Of a stretch of 64,000 nucleotides of DNA, positions 62,701 through 64,000 are shown piece after piece. Numbering within the stretch: position 1 is the stretch's first letter; each line of letters starts with the position of its first letter. The stretch comes from Planococcus citri (taxonomy: Eukaryota > Arthropoda > Insecta > Hemiptera > Pseudococcidae): NCBI RefSeq assembly GCF_950023065.1, contig NC_088679.1, positions 12,772,001 to 12,836,000 of the forward strand, in the 5' to 3' direction. A model generated the notes under the pieces. The model had not been told where the DNA came from. It saw only the letters and a list, made by a program, of their open reading frames with translations, and ran no database searches. The translations under genes and the position numbers were made by a program.

Positions 62701-64000
62701 GAAATCTGCAAAACTGGCAGTGCATTTACAAATCAAATCCAAAATTGAAAAAACGCCTTGAAAATTGGGTGTAAAATTGTTCAAAAATGGCTCAAGTGCG
62801 CAAAAAAGTGACCAAATTTAGTGTGTGTACTTTATTGTTGATTACTTTCTCGAAGTATTCGACTATGATTTCAGTTAAAGTTGTATTTGTGGAGATGGGC
62901 TAGTTTCAAATCTCCCATACTCATAATTTCCTCTGCCCGAAAATTTTTGAAAGTTTAAAAATCAAAAAAAAAATTTATTCATCAATTTTTAGAATATAAT
63001 TAAGCTAAAAATTGATCTCACCCATTTTTTGTCGCCGGTTCTTATCGTTAGTCTAGTAAAATAATCCGCCATAATTTCTTTCCCCCAATATTTCCGGGCC
63101 GGAGGGGGGGGGTGAAAATTGTTGATTTTCAGGTGATGATGATTTTTTCGCAAGACTGCTGAACTTTGAAAGCTTATTTTGAGGTTTCTAAGGAAATAGA
63201 TCAAAGATTAAAAATCGATAATCGAAATTGCAAAAGCTTGAAGATAAACATTCATTCTGAATGCTCAATTTTTCATAATGAATACAACAAAAGTTTAAGA
63301 CTAACATTTAAAAATTTGAAAAAAATTACAGTTTGGAGACTTTTCCATCTTTTTTTTTTTGATAAATTAAATTTCAAAATTGGTTCTCAGCTTTTGAGGG
63401 GGGGGGGGGTTCTAGGATCCACCATTTTCATCGAAATTCAAAAAATCTTCAGAATCGAAGTGGCGTATTATTGATTGTTACTAATTGTAAGATGTGTTGA
63501 GTTCAAATACGTACGTATTTTTTCGATCTTACCCCTTTGGACCCTTCCCCTACCCACTCAAAATATGAATCATGAGCCAAGTTCCAAAAAAAACTGAAAT
63601 GATGTGTGATTGTTGTCAAGTTTTTGAGGGTGTTGAGTTCGAATATCATTTTATTTATTTATTTATTTATCTATTTTGGATGTAACCTCAGCGAACCACT
63701 AACCCCCCCCCCCCCCCCGTCAATTTATGAAAAAACACAAGAATTAAGAAAATAAACAGTGACATGTCGATTCCTAATTTGGAGGTCGCTGATTGGGAAG
63801 CCAGTAGAAAAAAATTAAGAGGAAATCACAGAACCCAAATTCATTTTTCTTACGTATTTTGGTATACCTATGAGATGAGGAAATCAGCCTTGTATATGAA
63901 ATTTCAGTTCTCATTAACGAACAATAACCCAAAATGCTTAATAACTTCAATCCGACTTCAGTAATAATATGTAGGTATGGTGTAGTGAAACTTGTAAAAT
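59751..64000 (+). other. MXD intron 2 to window end, no gene seen
   Basis: 59.8-62.1 kb is mainly unique (Pol II-like unique island at 61.4-62.0 kb). 62.1-64.0 kb is very AT-rich with homopolymer runs, including a C-run at about 63703-63718 and a G-run at about 63399-63409. No ORF has a domain, and no bHLH exon was found on the plus strand. Confidence 0.45.

Overview
This is an AT-rich (roughly two-thirds A+T) eukaryotic window. Spliced genes with GT-AG introns, non-LTR retrotransposons, a tRNA-derived SINE and many foldback-type repeats point to an arthropod, most likely an insect; the species cannot be fixed from the sequence. There are no prokaryotic operons, rRNAs or CRISPR arrays.

The host genes sit in the first 7.6 kb. 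On the minus strand (4081-5109) is a complete five-exon gene for the exosome core subunit Rrp46/EXOSC5 (215 aa). Next to it, also minus (5522-6092), are two overlapping open frames that read like one protein of unknown function with a one-base frame break in an A-run. On the plus strand, the start codon at 7493 opens a Mad/Mxi1-type MAX dimerization protein (MXD family). Exon 1 encodes the Sin3-interaction helix, and exon 2 (34226-34331) completes the LERRDR/EAEHGYAS signature. The intron between them is 26.7 kb. No bHLH-zipper exon was found in the remaining 29.7 kb, so the gene must continue beyond 64000.

Everything after 7.6 kb is therefore probably MXD intron, apart from exon 2. It alternates between unique stretches (for example 21.4-22.5, 26.9-28.4, 30.3-32.0, 33.9-35.5, 38.0-39.2, 42.1-44.1, 48.9-50.5, 53.3-55.7 and 59.8-64.0 kb) and repeat blocks. 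The blocks are: a three-copy tandem array (10.3-16.6 kb) in which one copy is the empty site for a 1.36-kb inverted-repeat element carried by the other two; several long-inverted-repeat elements (22.6, 32.1, 36.0, 39.6, 47.2 and 50.6 kb); two elements with CAGGGTGTC ends and 5-bp target duplications (19.1 and 41.1 kb); a decayed minus-strand LINE (24-25.4 kb) flanked by a duplication of about 90 bp and split by a TA-flanked mariner-type MITE; a second decayed LINE (44.5-45.7 kb); the 3' end of a third LINE (56.5-57.0 kb) with a tRNA-headed SINE 250 bp away that shares its 3' tail; a palindromic CGAACGAATCG-type array (52 kb); and minisatellites.

One further ORF stands out: a macro-domain (OARD1/TARG1-like) reading frame at 58340-58888, minus strand, isolated among repeats.
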